A stretch of DNA of 64,000 nucleotides, from NCBI RefSeq assembly GCF_035582795.1, contig NC_134368.1, positions 3,843,501 to 3,907,500 on the forward strand, given 5' to 3'. Of this stretch, positions 44,297-57,300 are shown piece after piece; positions within the stretch are counted from its first letter, which is position 1, and every line of letters begins with the position of its first letter. Below the pieces are notes generated by a model, which had not been told where the DNA came from, ran no database searches, and saw only the letters and a list, made by a program, of their open reading frames with translations. The position numbers and the translations under genes were made by a program. The stretch comes from Mycteria americana. Its lineage: Eukaryota; Chordata; Aves; Ciconiiformes; Ciconiidae.

Positions 44297-46771
44297 ATGG
44301 CTACAGTGCTAATATGCCGAAGATTTCCAAGACTGAGCAGGGTGACTACATTTTCGACTACAGTCAAGTGCAAGGCCGAGAGCGGAAGCAGCAAAAGTAA
44401 GCAGGAAAAGGAAGAGAACCCAGAAACAGCCAACACCGGAACCGAATCTACAGCTACAATCCAGTTGCTGAATCCACTGGACTACAGAGTGTTGTATAAT
44501 CCATCTGCCTATGCCAAAAGCAGGGCTCCCTCTCAGCAGCACGCTGCTAGGAGCAGTGGCCAGGCTCTCGGTGACACTTTCACCAGCCCTGGCACCGCAC
44601 AGGTTCAGCATACATTTGGTACCGCCTCTTCTCAAGCTTTGCCACCCCTCAGAAATGCCCTGCCAAAGCCCAAGTCCAAACTGCACCTCCAGCAGACCAT
44701 CTCGGCGCAACTCTCTACGGCACAAACCAAGGAGGAGGCAGAAAATGAAAAAACAGAAACGCATGACTCCAAGGAAGACCCTCGCGTGTTTCAGAAGGGG
44801 AGGCCTGAGTACAGATCTCTCAGCTATGACAAGTTTGAGCCGATAGAGACCCTTCCTTTAGAAGAAGGTGACTCGATTTTACACAGTGTGGCCATGTGCA
44901 AGGGCAGCCAGAGCCCAGGAACTATCACAGATTATTTTCGCAAGCTGAGTCGTTTGCCAGTGGAACAACACGCAACATTGGTGTCCGAACCCAGGTTTAA
45001 TACACTGTGTCGCTGTGCTGTCAACAACATCGGGTTGTTCAGTACTTCAGACCTCATCGATATTTTAAAGGCTTGCGTTCGTTTGGTTTTTCCACCCACC
45101 CACCCTCTGCTGAACGCGTGCGAGAACGAATTTTGCCGGCGGGTGTGGGACATGAACCTGGACCAGCTGCTGCTGGTGGCTGATTGCTGGCGCTGTCTGG
45201 AGCGTAGCGTGCCTTCCTACCTGAGCATTTTGTTCAGCTATGCCAACATGCACTGGAAAGACCTCGCTTTGCCCCAGTTTGTTCAGCTCGTTTATATCAT
45301 AGGTGAAGGCCGGAGGTCACCCGCAGACTTGACGCAGAAGGTGGAGAGCATGATTTTGAAGTACTTGGACTCCTTCACCTTGGAGGAGGTGGGTGCTATC
45401 TGCTTAGGGCTCTTCAAGTCCCTCAGTGGTATCTCTGACCACGTCATGAGAAAAATTGCAGACAGAGTCTCTCTGCAGATGGAAGACATGAGCACTTATG
45501 CTTTGGTGAATGTGCTTAAAATGCTCCGCTACACTCGCATGGACCACTTACCCCTCTTGAAAGGGCTTGGGAAGGTTATTCCCGCTCGGATTCCTACGAT
45601 AAACATCCAGGGCATCATGCACATCACTCTTACCTATTCATCCCTACACTACTTTGACGAAGGCATTATGGCTGCTGTAGCCATGTCTTTGCCTTCCAAG
45701 GTGACTTACTGCCGAAGCAAAGATGCTGCCAAGTTCTTGTGGTCGTTTGGATGCCTGGACTATGAACCTCCGAACGAGGAAGAGTTTTACTCCAGCCTGA
45801 TAGAGCAGATGCATAGAAAACTCCATGAATTTGGGAGGTTTCCGGAGCATCTCCTTACTGGTTTGCTTGGCCTGGCATTTGTCAAACGCTTCCCAGAGGA
45901 GCTGATAGACTATGCTTTGAGGGATGAGTTTGTCCAGAAAACAAGAGGTAGTAAATATGAGCTCAAAAAGGACCTGTTCACCCTTAGTAAGAGTGTTGAA
46001 ATTGAGTGCCCAAGCTACCAAGGCAGCCGCCTTCCACCTCACCTTTATCAAGAGATTACTGAGATGGTTTTGAATTTTGCAGAGCAGGAAATCTATGTCA
46101 GGCCTGAAATTGTGGAAGCCGTGTCTCTTCTCGAGAGCATGTTAGGTGGCCCCAAGTATGTGAAAAACCACATGATCCTGCCTCACACGAGATCGAGTGA
46201 TCTGGAGGTTCATTTGGGCATGGATGGACATCCCATCCCTTTCAACTTAAAAGACCCTATTGCAGATAAGAAGCTAAAAGACATCGGAGTTAGTCTAACG
46301 GATGACTTAATGACTCAGCTTATAAAAGGGAGATCTAATAGCCAGTCTCCCGTGGAAGTGGAAAATGAAGCCAGGACTCCCGGTCAGGAGGGAGGGAAAG
46401 AAGCACGAACACCACACGCGGGGGATCGTGCTGCGCTTTCAGGTGGAGCTCTCATTGCAGGTGCCAGATTGCAAGTTGAGCCTAAATCGGGGCGCTGTCT
46501 TGAAGCCCCCCCATCTCTTACGCTGAATCAGCAGCCTCGGGGGGTGAAACTGGCTATTCAGGTGTCCAACCGAAACCACTACTGCTACTGCTCCAAGCGG
46601 CTCTTGGGGCTGCACTGTTTGAAACGGCGGCAGCTGCAGCAGCTGGGGTATGTGGTGGTTGAGCTTCCCTTCTGGGAGTGGTTTCCTCTGCTCAAACGCA
46701 CGCGTTTGGAGAAACTGAGCTACCTCCATTACAAAGTGTTCGACCCAGCGCTGCTTAGCAGGCCTGGCTAG
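44297..46771 (+). CDS. FASTKD5: FASTKD5 (FAST kinase domain-containing protein 5, mitochondrial)
   Basis: A single coding exon of 824 aa, about 60 longer than human. The ATG (gatccATGg) follows an acceptor, cttttttcag|tacctgg at 44258/44259. The N-terminus MATVLICRRFPRLSRVTTF is Arg-rich with no acidic residue, like a mitochondrial presequence. Residues of about 430-490 (INIQGIMHITLTYSSLHYFD to LWSFGCLDYEP) fit FAST_1, about 518-595 (LLTGLLGLAFVKRFPEELID) fit FAST_2, and about 748-822 form the RAP domain with HCLKRRQLQQLGY and ELPFWEWFPLLKRTRLEKL. FASTKD5 acts in mitochondrial RNA granules in the processing of transcripts not flanked by tRNAs; that is family knowledge. The linker before RAP (about 679-747) is low-complexity. 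Poly(A) signal at 46986. The gene lies in the 5' intron of UBOX5. Confidence 0.97.
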   Translation: MATVLICRRFPRLSRVTTFSTTVKCKAESGSSKSKQEKEENPETANTGTESTATIQLLNPLDYRVLYNPSAYAKSRAPSQQHAARSSGQALGDTFTSPGTAQVQHTFGTASSQALPPLRNALPKPKSKLHLQQTISAQLSTAQTKEEAENEKTETHDSKEDPRVFQKGRPEYRSLSYDKFEPIETLPLEEGDSILHSVAMCKGSQSPGTITDYFRKLSRLPVEQHATLVSEPRFNTLCRCAVNNIGLFSTSDLIDILKACVRLVFPPTHPLLNACENEFCRRVWDMNLDQLLLVADCWRCLERSVPSYLSILFSYANMHWKDLALPQFVQLVYIIGEGRRSPADLTQKVESMILKYLDSFTLEEVGAICLGLFKSLSGISDHVMRKIADRVSLQMEDMSTYALVNVLKMLRYTRMDHLPLLKGLGKVIPARIPTINIQGIMHITLTYSSLHYFDEGIMAAVAMSLPSKVTYCRSKDAAKFLWSFGCLDYEPPNEEEFYSSLIEQMHRKLHEFGRFPEHLLTGLLGLAFVKRFPEELIDYALRDEFVQKTRGSKYELKKDLFTLSKSVEIECPSYQGSRLPPHLYQEITEMVLNFAEQEIYVRPEIVEAVSLLESMLGGPKYVKNHMILPHTRSSDLEVHLGMDGHPIPFNLKDPIADKKLKDIGVSLTDDLMTQLIKGRSNSQSPVEVENEARTPGQEGGKEARTPHAGDRAALSGGALIAGARLQVEPKSGRCLEAPPSLTLNQQPRGVKLAIQVSNRNHYCYCSKRLLGLHCLKRRQLQQLGYVVVELPFWEWFPLLKRTRLEKLSYLHYKVFDPALLSRPG

Positions 46772-47015
46772 TCTGGTGTACTGCTGGCTCAGAGGCTGAC
46801 ACGGCCTCCCAGATGCATCTCTCTTTCTGATTACTGATTAAAATGGTCTCTGAGTGTTGGTTAAGTTTCTGGCAGGTGTTTTGTGTGCTCAGGCTGCCTT
46901 GCTAAGTCAGTCAGTTCTGCTTTGCTGACAGTCATCTGTCCCACCCTCTCCTTTTGTACATAGATCCTCAAATGCTTCCATGACAAATAAAAACTACTGT
47001 CCTATTCGTTTTTCT
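46772..47015 (+). other. FASTKD5: FASTKD5 3' UTR
   Basis: Short 3' UTR from the TAG stop at 46769-46771 to about 25 bp past AATAAA at 46986. The final exon of the FASTKD5 transcript would be 44259 to about 47010. Confidence 0.75.
46986..46991 (+). terminator. FASTKD5: Poly(A) signal AATAAA (FASTKD5)
   Basis: tgacaaataaaaactactg, 215 bp after the FASTKD5 stop codon. Its use would end the FASTKD5 mRNA before the UBOX5 exons. Confidence 0.85.
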
Positions 47016-50000
47016 CCATGATTACTTTTTTCTCCACCCTAAATGAAAGTGGATGGATTTGGTGACTTTCTGACAATAGAATGGTGTCAATGCTGTCGTG
47101 ATATGTGGGAGATAATTGGGGTGATTTTTAGTCATGAAGCTGACCTGGGTGCCAGGAACACACATACATATTTCCTTACTGTTTCCATCACCATCGAACT
47201 GGAGCTCGTGGGCACGCAGTCTGAGTTTCTCCTTTAGGAGCTGTGTGTGAACAGGACAGAGCGTGAAAGCTGAGTGGTGAGGTGGAAGCTGGGGCTGAGG
47301 GTTGGGGTGCTGTGGCCCTGAAACATTAATTTCTTGCTCAGCTCTCAGCAATGTCTGGCAGAGAGGATTTGCATCCTCTTGACCCTGTTGATAATGTCTG
47401 CTGCCAAATGGGGCCCACAAATCCACCTTGAGGCGATTCCCCTGCCTGGGCGACGACGAGTCCTGTGCAAACTAGAGTGCAAACTAGCTGTGTGGAGCAT
47501 CTGCTCTGGAGCAGCTTGTTTCACCCTCTCTCACATGGCTTACCGTGTTATTTTCTTGCTCAGGATGGGGCCCGGTGTCCAATTTTTGCACGCTGTTCTG
47601 AGGACAGAGTTGCTGGCTTCTTCCTGAGCTTTCAGGTGGTGGTTCTCTCCGAGAGGAGGGATGTTTCCTGAGATGCACAGATCAGGCTCTCCATCTAACC
47701 ACAGCTGTAGGGATTATTTCACATGGAGCAGCAGGTGAAACTCCCATTCCCACTGCAAAGGCAGCCGAGCTGTTCTGGCTATTTTGCAGTGCGGCGTTTC
47801 AAGGCGTACAGAGGTGGAGGGTGGGGAAGAGAGGTGGCGGGCGGGGAGGAGAGGTGCCGGTAAGCAGGTTGCTGTCCCAAGACAGATACTGTAGATAGCT
47901 CATTTTGGCTGCCTGGTGTAAAATGTCTGGGCTGGTTTTTTCCTCTCCCTCAAATACTCAGCGTTATGGAGCACCTTAGTTCCATGTCCACTATGCACGT
48001 TCCTTATTGCAGCAGCTCCCTAGTCACATGTAGGGACGCCAGGAAGGCACTTAGTGACTAGCTCCAGAAAGCCTGGCTTTAAATGACTTCTCCCAGACCA
48101 CAGAGGATCTTGCTGGCATGGAAAAGTACAGAGTACAGTCCTTCGGGTCTGCATTTCGCTGCCTCAGTCGAAAGATCTTTGTTCACCTTAGGGAAGGCAC
48201 GCACACAAGAGAGATGGGACAGTTGTGTGACATCCTGATGGCACTTGATAGTTTTGAGTCCTTTGTGTCGTTTGTTTTGATGAATAATGACTTTAGTAAT
48301 GTAGTTTTGCGGATGTTGTATTTTTAAAGTGTTCGTAAATTCAGAACCCGCTTCGTGCCGCAACCGCCTGGGTTGTCGCTAGCACAGGAGACCTCCACAC
48401 AAGTTTGGGGTGTAATGGCAGCAGTAGCCATGGGAAGCCACATCCACTGCCCCGTTTTGTTCTTTTTCCAGAGCATTTTACAGTCCGCATTTCCCCAGCT
48501 CTTGCTTCAGCCCAGGCTCTTTGCCAAAGGGGTCCTGGGCTCACTGTCCCCACCTGATTCTAGCTGCTCCTCTGATCTGTTCTCTCACCTGCTTTTACCT
48601 GTCCCTGCTGATTTTTGTTCCCAGCCTGCTTCTCTGGCCTCAGCCAGGCTTTTTACCTTCCTATCACAGTGTGTCCAGCTAGTTCTTACTTTCCTTCTTT
48701 ACACAGAAGCTTAGTCCTAACCTCATTCCATTTACTCTGCCCCTTCATCCCCACTGTCTCTCTTCTGAGTTGTATTTTCTTGGGAAGAGTAAAAAAAACC
48801 ACAGCCCTGGCTAAAAGCAACTCAGTGACCAACTTTTGCTGTGAAGCAAGAGTGTAGCAGAGCTTTTCAGAAGGGAGAGCAGTGGCTTGGACATGCAGAA
48901 TAATGTGTTTTCCTACTGAGATGTTGAACCTGGAAAAATTAGTCTGAGTTTAAGTCTGTCAGGGTCAGAAAGAGGTAGGAGAGAATCCTATAAAATACGC
49001 CTGTATAAATATACATAGTTCCTCATGCTGGAGAATAAGGGGCAGCTGAATTGAAAGACAGCAAGTTTAGTGAGAATAAATTGTTTGTAATTAACCAGAG
49101 CTAATTGCCACAGGTTATTAAGAGTGTGGTAGAAAAGGATGAAGATTTAGGACAACAGCCTCAGTAACAGCCTTAGGCTTGGAAGAAGACGTGAGTCTGT
49201 CCTGAGGAATGGCTTGCGCCCGTCCGTGATTTGCCTGGCACGAGGCAGCACTGCAAATAGGAGGTTGCATGACCGCAAGATCCACGGGAGAATTTGGCAT
49301 CTGCCGTAGGCAGGATCTCAGTAGACAGTGGCTCATGAGGAGTGAGTTCTTAAAGCGAGGAGTTTGCAGGGATGCAGAGGTGAAGGTGCGTCTCCTCGCT
49401 CACCTTCATTCAGGGAAGGTCTCGCCGAGACTTGCCGAATGCAAATTCACCAGTCTGGTCAGGTTGGAAGGGATATGGAGAAGTCTTCAGCCCAGGAAAA
49501 AGAGATGTGAGGAGGAATAAAAGAGAGGGCAAATCTTGAGTCATTCCAAGAAAGGGATCAAAGAGAGTTGATTTGCCATTTTTTGTAATGCCAGTGATAG
49601 GAGGGCCAAGCTAATTTACCAGGCAGCAGGTTCAAAATGAACCAAAAGCTGTAGCTTTGTCATACAGCCTGTAGTTAAACCAGCAATCTCACTCCCACAA
49701 GATGTGGGTGCCAAAAGTCAGACCAGTTCAAAAGCCTATTTGAGCAATTTCTCACTGGCAGCCCTGTACTGGAAGCCTGTCAGGCTCAGAAAGCCAGGAA
49801 AGTAATAGTGGAGGAGCATTGGTTTGTGCTTGCCCCGTTCCTGGGTTCCCTGTTGAGGAGCAGGAATTGCTCCTGATGGCCGTCAGACCAAATCTTGGGC
49901 TAGAAGGGGTGCTCGACTGGCCTGCTACACCTCTTCTTAGGTTCACACCTGCTTCGGTCAAGCATTGGCGTTGCAACCTTCAAGCTCTGCTCTCTGCAGG

Positions 50001-51285
50001 CTTGGCATCTATTGTGTTGATTTGTATATGTTGGATTTGTACCTCGGATACCACATTTCTCGGTTCAGGCTGTTGCGCTCGATCGCACGCAGACTGGACT
50101 GCTCCCGCACGCTTAGCAGGCAGAGGGAGCGAGCTCGTTAATGCTCTGCGTTCCAGCGGCCGGCCCCACGTGCCCCCCGAAGGCCAATTTCATTTGGGCT
50201 GAACTAACAGCTTCAGTTGAAAATCATTAAAGGGCTGCTTGTTCTTGAAGGAAGCAGTGGGTTCCTGATTTGCAAGATTGCCCAAGGCAATGGCATATTA
50301 AAACTAAGGTTAATGTAAGGTTAAAACTCTTACCTCGCAGATAATTTCATTCTTAAAAGGGATCTGATATAACCAATTCGAGTCACATTTTTTTCAGTGG
50401 AAAAGATGGTGCATTCACTCGAGTTTCTTTAATGAACATTGGCAGAAGAATCAGCTGGGTCGGTGTTCACAACACGGATAATCTTCCTTAGAGCTATTAA
50501 ACGCCCTCTGCTCCCTTGGAGCTATTAAATACCAATTATTAATATTTGTGTTTAATCTTAGCTTACATCTGAGGCTCCCGAAGCCCTCCAGAAACATTTC
50601 TCTTTGCAGCAGCGGTGTGTTAGTGCTGGCTGGTGTTACCCTCATCCCGAGAGGCCCCGTCTGAGCTTGTCGTGTTGGGTGTTGTCCAAGAGCGCAGGCA
50701 GGTCCTGCCTCAAACTGCTGAAGGCAGCAGATAGACGTGGCGTGCGGGGGGAACTGGGCACGGAGGCAGAACACACAGTTCAAGACCGCATGGTGGGAAT
50801 GGACACCGGCTCTTTCTGCCTCGTAGCGGTGAGGGGCTGCGGTGCTGAATGCCCCGGACAGATCAGAGGGCGGCCCATGTCCTCCAGGTCCGGCTGAGGC
50901 TGCTGAGGGCTCACACCGATTCCTTTGACAACCTCATGTGATATTCTGATGCTTTACTGTATCAACAAAACCTCCTGCATCTTTGATAAACTTTCAGATC
51001 TAATTGCTAGGCTATCCATAGGTAAGACGTTTTTAGTTAAAATAGCCGTTTTCTCTGTGATGCTTCTCCAGGGGTTCACTAATTAATCTTAACGCATTTT
51101 TTTCTCTTGATCCTGTCTCTCCACCACACTCATTTGGGTTTATATTGCGTTCACCTCCTGGACTCAGATCTGAGCTGCATTTTAGGAACTACCGAGCTTG
51201 TAATTCATACAGGCTCCAAAACACGAGATCCTTTCACTGTTCGCTGATGTTCACTGTCTTTATTTTGCTGGGTTTTTTTTTACAG
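47016..51285 (+). other. UBOX5: Remainder of the UBOX5 5' intron
   Basis: 4.3 kb between the FASTKD5 3' end and the first UBOX5 coding exon. It contains an ancient CR1 relic (49580-49935). The part 50320-50560 is AT-rich without recognised repeat and carries a short direct repeat of 'gagctattaaa' (50492 and 50520). No gene recognised. Confidence 0.7.
49580..49935 (+). mobile_element. Ancient CR1-like relic, sense
   Basis: Segments resemble the 3' portion of old amniote CR1: 'actcccacaagatgtgggtg', then 'agaccagttcaaaag', then 'gatggccgtcagacc' and 'cttgggctagaagggg', like the usual 'ctgggctagatgg' end. It is heavily diverged with no frame. Related sequence may begin near 49000. Confidence 0.5.
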
Positions 51286-51383
51286 GCTGAATCTGATGCT
51301 CAGAAAGTGAGCTCTCTCCAGCTGCCAAGATGGTAATAAACGTCTGTCTCCCACAGTTCAAGCCAAGAATTCACTGCAACAAG
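51286..51383 (+). CDS. UBOX5: UBOX5 first coding exon (coding from 51330)
   Basis: The acceptor tttttttacag|gctgaatc is at 51285/51286; 51286-51329 is 5' UTR. The ATG at 51330 opens 18 codons (MVINVCLPQFKPRIHCNK) and the donor is caacaag|gtaaat at 51383/51384, phase 0. The exon is too short to be seen as a long frame and was found by the match to the family N-terminus. Confidence 0.95.
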
Positions 51384-54300
51384 GTAAATTCACTGCAACT
51401 GTGTGGGGTTTTAGGGAGCTGGAGGGATGGAGGGGTTAGGTGGAAGTGGCATGCTGCTCATCTGTGATAATTAGCAGTGTTTCTGGAAGACTGATTTTTG
51501 GCTGGCCATGCCAGGCTACCCTGAGAAAACAAAGCAAAGGCAACTCACAGCAAACTCCTGTCATTTTGTGTGGTCTGGCTGGTTCAGGGAGGGATTTTAA
51601 CATGGGAGGCTGTGTATGTCCACTGGCAACAGAAGCATTGAGGGCAGATGCAGTCCCAACCTAGGTAGGGTGCAGGCTCTCTCGTCTGCAGAGCTGAGAG
51701 CATTTTTGTCAATTAAAATTGTTTTCCAGGGATGTGGGAGGGTTGTGATTTGGGTGGGTTTGCTCACAGCTTTCTCTTCCAAGCTCACCAGTCTCCTGTC
51801 ATTCCCAGCAAGGAGGTTTTATGAGCTGATGTTTTGTGAATCTGTCCTCCTGGATCCCCTTCCACTTCTGTGCTTTGGTCTTGAGAGTCATTGATGTGCA
51901 AGCACTTAAGAGAACCCGTGTCTGGGTGCTTGGGATCTGCAGCTCATGTGAAGATTAAGTGGAGCTGAAGGCTCAGTACTTTGAAAAATCGGTATTGAGA
52001 GATTTCCCAGAAGTTACTCTGCAAAATATGGTTTGTCTTGTCTGTGCTTTGGTCAATCTCTGCTAGCTAGTGTTAGAACACTGTATAACCTCCTGTGACT
52101 GCTCAAATGTGGCACACACTAATTGTTGGTAGGAAAAAGCCCTGATTTTGCAGGATCTCGTACAAAGACAATGTTATGTGCTCATGGGTACGCGTGCTTT
52201 GACCTGAGATACCTTTTTCCCTGCAATATTAGAGCTTTCCCTTCGTCCAGGAGAATATGCAGCTCTTGGCAACGTTTGCTGAAGTTACTGTACTCTACAA
52301 GTACTTAAGTTTTCACCCAGCATCATCAGAATCTCTTAGATATAAGCTAGTTTTTAATTCAAAGCCATTTTTTAATTGTAAGTCTCCCCACCGACTCACA
52401 CCCCAAAATCCAAGACAGCCTTTGGATTTGTTAAGTATTGTGCTGTAAAAATAGCAGTACAGATGTGACCATCCATGCGGGTGGTGTGTTGAGAGACCCA
52501 GCCACGCTACTGAGGTTTGGTGTGATTGTTGTGATCAGGAGGGTGTTGAGTGACCCTTTTAAGCAGGTGGAAGAAACAGATATTCCTTGCTGTTATCTGT
52601 TCATTTAACAAGCGCTGCAGACGTTTTAGGCCCCAGGGCTTCCAGGAAAAGGAATGGGTAGAGCCAGCCTGTCCAGGAGCAGACAAGAGGTGGGATTGCA
52701 TGTTCTGGGAGACGTGGGGTGGGACCCAGCCTGGTTAGACGGATCTCCCTCAGGGATGGGTAGGGTTGATCCCAGAGCAGGAGAAGGCAGTCGGCTACCT
52801 GACCTCCAGAGGTTTTTCTGGGATCCTGGGTGAGTCAGGGTACCTTTCCAGGTGGCAGGATAGGCTGACAGAATGTTTCACTACTGTTGAGAGAGGAGAC
52901 TCCCGTCTCCCCCACGCACACGTGCTCTGCTCCCAGTCACACTCTCCCACTTGATTTAGTTCACTGACCCAGCCAAAACCACAAACTGTCCATAATTTTC
53001 CACTCTTTTAGCAGTTAAATCAGCTCTGCAAATGGCTGGCCAGGTAACAGAGGGTGGACAGAAGAGTGGATGGGACCGCGTGGCTGGAGGAGTGTGGGAG
53101 TGGGTCTGCTCTGCCTCAGCAGCAGGGATCTCCTCTGTTGTCTCAGCTGCACATGAAACCTCAGCCTTGGTTCCTAGTTGATGTCATCTGGAGAATCTAC
53201 ATAAGTGCTTGTGAAATTAGCTTCCTTTTATTTTCTTCTTTCAAATTAAATCCAGTTTTCTCCTGAAACACAGATTTCTGCTGATGGTTACGAAGTGGAG
53301 AATCTGATCTCTGAAGACCTTGCCAGGAGAAATCGTGGTTTCCGCAGCGAATACTTTATCAAACCTCCAGTCCACGTCACGATCTCTTTTCCCTTCAACA
53401 TTGAGATCTGCAGGATCAATATCGACATCTCATCTGGGGGATACCAAACCTTCTCCGGGCTCGAAGTTTACACCTCTACCTCATGCAATAAAACCTCTTG
53501 GCAGAGCCCTGAGGGTCAGTTCTCAGGTCTGGCCGGTCAGCCTGTGTCGGACAAAGATACTTTCACACTGGTGGGCAAAGCTGTCTTAAAAAATCAAAGC
53601 AAAGTGACGTTCGGCCACAGAGGCTTCAAGCCGAGGCCTCCCTTCCATCAGATGGAAAATGTCTTCTCCTACCCTGGCTCTGCATCTCAAGACCTCTGGA
53701 ACAAAGGGCCTGCCTCGCTGAGCAACGTGTCGCACTTAAAAATCTGCATCACCCACGTGGCTGGAGGTGGCCTGCCTTGCATTAAGAGGCTGGAGGTGTG
53801 GGGACAGCCTGCCAAATCGTGCCCGCAGGAGGTGATCGAGGGTGTGTTTCAGGTGGCCTCCCAGTTCTTCACCCAGGACGTTGGCAGCCTCAAGCCAGAG
53901 CTCTGGACGCCGATGGAGAGCGACTGCGTGCCCTTCAGCGCCAACGACAGCGAGCAGCAGACCCTCCGCAAGCTGGTGGACGTTGTCCAAGACATCCCCG
54001 AAGAATTCCTGGACCCCATCACTCTGGAGATCATGACCTTGCCCATGCTCCTGCCCTCCGGGAAGGTGATCGACCAGACCACCCTGGAAAAATGCAACCG
54101 GAGTGAGGCGTCTTGGGGCAGGGTACCCAGTGATCCTTTCACTGGGGTGGCCTTCAGCCAGCACTCGCAGCCCCTACCTCACCCTACCCTCAAGGCCAGG
54201 ATAGATCACTTCCTCTTACAGCACAGCATCCCTGGCACCAACCTGCTCGGGAGGGCTCATGCCTCAGAAATGCTCGTACCTTCTTCCGTTACAATGTCTT

Positions 54301-57300
54301 CTCTGAAAAGGAAAATGGACTGTATGGATCAGAGCTCCGTGCAGCCACCTTATTTTTCTTCTACAAACTTACTTGTCACGTCTACCTCAGAGAACAGTGC
54401 TAAAAAAATGAAAACTGACAATGACTCGCATTTGATCCAAATGGACTGTTCGACAGGTATCGTGGCTCCCTAAGTCACTTGTGGTTTTTGAGTGTCTTGA
54501 CAGCCTGGGGCCAGGTTTTCAAGTCAGGAGGCTCTAATCCAGTTTCCCATCCCGCCTCTAGAAAGCTTTAAGGCCGCTGTATTTTGATGTCGATAGATGT
54601 CGTGGAAGTCAGGTCATCATCGCATTCACCTCCCCTCTCCTCAGCACAACCTGCCACCCTGGGTGGCATTTGCTCCCATTCTGTTTCACTTTTTCTCATC
54701 TCTAGGCTCGTGGTTCTCGTCGCATTACCTGTGCAGTCTTTTTCACAGCCCTCTTGTTTGCTCAGCCCTGCTTGTTTGCCCCTTGTGTTTCCTTTTTAGT
54801 TTATGTCTCCTTTCTCCTCCTTGCTTTCAAGCCACTGTCTGTGTGGAGACAACGTTTTTATCACAGTGTGCTGGTTTGAAGTTTCTTTATCATGGGCGAT
54901 TTATTATCCCAGACATCCAATATGTTCTTGCATCAGCAAGAAAATATGCAACAGCAGGAAAAGAAATGTCTGGTGGTGCAGTGGTGATGGCACAGGGAGT
55001 CCTGGCTGGTGTGGATCTTATCACAAAGAGTGAGGTGGGGAGGAAAGCGGGAATGGGGCACTAATCCTGCTCCTGGATTTCCCTAGCCAGGCACTGCCAG
55101 CCTGGGCTATTGGTGCAGCTGGTTCCCTGCACGCTCAGCGTCATCGCACAGATTGTGTCCCCGGGGACGCGCTGGCTCCTTACCTTCTCACGGGGCTGCT
55201 CTTGTTGTGGCAGAGGCTGAGCCTGGGGAACACGTCGCTCCACAGCCTCCAGTCCACCCTAATCTTAGTGCAGCAGCGCAAGGGCTTGGAACAAATGGCA
55301 GCAAGGGAATTGCAGGCAGTGCTGCCTTCGGAGCAGGGAGGAGAGGACAGCACAGGCTGGGAGAGACTTGCCCAGCGTTTGCAGCTAGTTAAAGCAGAAA
55401 ACCGGGTAGAGACATTAGACTCTACCTGGGATGTGACTTGTGTCTACAGGGAAAGGAAATGGGCACTGGTTTCCTTTCATCCTTGCTTTTCTCAGAGATC
55501 TGGTAGCAGCGCTGCTGGTCATAAGCTCCAGGAGGCAGAAAAAAAGTCCAGACCTGCAACCCTGAGATAAATTCCCTGAAAAGTTGAGTGCTTTCACCCA
55601 CCTCGGTCCCCAGCCGAGCCACAGCTTCTGACCAGGCAGCCAAGGCAGCGTTGCGGCCGCACAGACAGAGCTTTGGATCCAGCGAGCGCTGGGAGCAGGA
55701 GTGTAGGATACTCTTTGTAGGTCCAGCAGCTCCCACCCAGCAGCATCCATGTGCTGGGGCGGGCTGGACTGGTGAGGAGGCGACAGTCCTTAGAAAGCAA
55801 AAGTGATCAGTGGTTTAAATACCAAGGAGATTCACACCTCTCTCCCCAAAATCTGTTCCCTCTTATGGTTCATTCTCTAAATGATTAGTACCTTCAGCCT
55901 CCAGTCCGTGGTGAAGAGCGTGGCTCGTGGGCAATTGTTCCTCTTGACTCCACGCTAGATCTTTTGCCCAAATCCACATCTATTTTGCCACGTTTGCTTT
56001 CTCCCTTGTTGGCACAGGAATTCCTGAAACGTACTGGAGTTACTGTCAGTGCAACTGTTAGGTGGATATAACAGTACTTCATACAGCAACGCTTATATCT
56101 TCTGTCGTTCAACTGAGTTACTGCTTTAGGTAATGATCCCGCTGGAGGAGGAAGGTAAACTTAAGCTAGGAGGAGGGAGAGAGACGTCTTTAGCAATCTC
56201 GTATTTAGATGAGCTTGAAGAGAGTGGCCGTGTCTGTGAGGCTGTCTGTTGCGAGCAGTCTGGTCTGAGTAGGACGGTATAAATACATGGTGCACGGGTG
56301 TCTTCTGGTCACCTAAAGGCTGTCTCTCTAGGCAGGTAAGTTCAGTTTCCTTGTGTTCTCTGAATTAGTAGTCTGTAACGTGTCAAAAGGTGGCCCACAG
56401 CTTCTGATTGCTGTTAATGCCTGCTAGTACCTGTCACTTGCTTTGTCTTTCTCCCAAAATTGCCCAGAAATGTTTCTAGGAAAAAGCTTAGGTGGTTCTT
56501 TAATTTTAAACAAATTCTTTAAAGACTTGGTAGAAAATAATTGATGTTTGGTGATACCGGAAAGAGTAGGAAGAAGTCAGACTGCACATTTCTGCTCTGA
56601 TCTCTCAGTCTAGAGCTCGTTCCATGTTTTAGGAGGAATCATTAGTTATTTTTATTGCAGAGGCGTGTAACAGCTCCCGCTGGGGATGTGCCCCAGCCCC
56701 ACAGGAGCAGAGACTCCCCGTGGGGTCCTGGAGCTCCCTGGGGAGCCGTGCCCATCCATAAATAAAAGCACAGTGCTCGGCCCATGGAGCTCATGCTTCA
56801 GTATTTCATCAGCCTTGATTGCTGTAGCAAATGTGCAGCACTAATTCAAAGGTCTTCCTTTGGGAGATGGATTTAACGGAATTAGTGATGCGGACAACAT
56901 TCTCTTAATGCATAGTCTTAATTAACGCTTTCGGTATTGCACAGGACAAAACGCTGCAGGGAGGGGTCCAACCCTGTGCCTTTGGCTTTATCCCTTGACT
57001 CAGAACTGGGACAGAGAGAAAAAAATAAGTCCTCCAGATTTTGTTAGTGGCTTAAATGTTCCCAGTGAGCTGCTCAAAGCAAGCCTGGGAGCACTGGGCT
57101 GGGCCCCTCGGGGGAGCGGGCTGAGGGATCTGCCTGGGGTTTCAGAGGGAAAGGGGTTTCTGGATCATTTGGCATTTTGGCCTTGTTCAGAGCTGCAGGT
57201 GTGAGCCGGCACCTGAATGTTTGTTGGCACTGGGGTATGAGGTGAATGTCTGACAGTAATCCGTAGGGCTTTCCATCTGTAGGACCCAAAGGAGATGAGG

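Noticed and set aside
54457..54473. Read-through end of the large UBOX5 exon frame (IVAP then stop)
   Set aside because: A donor lies at 54456/54457 and the next exon continues the family sequence (LVSHEQKLSES) in phase.
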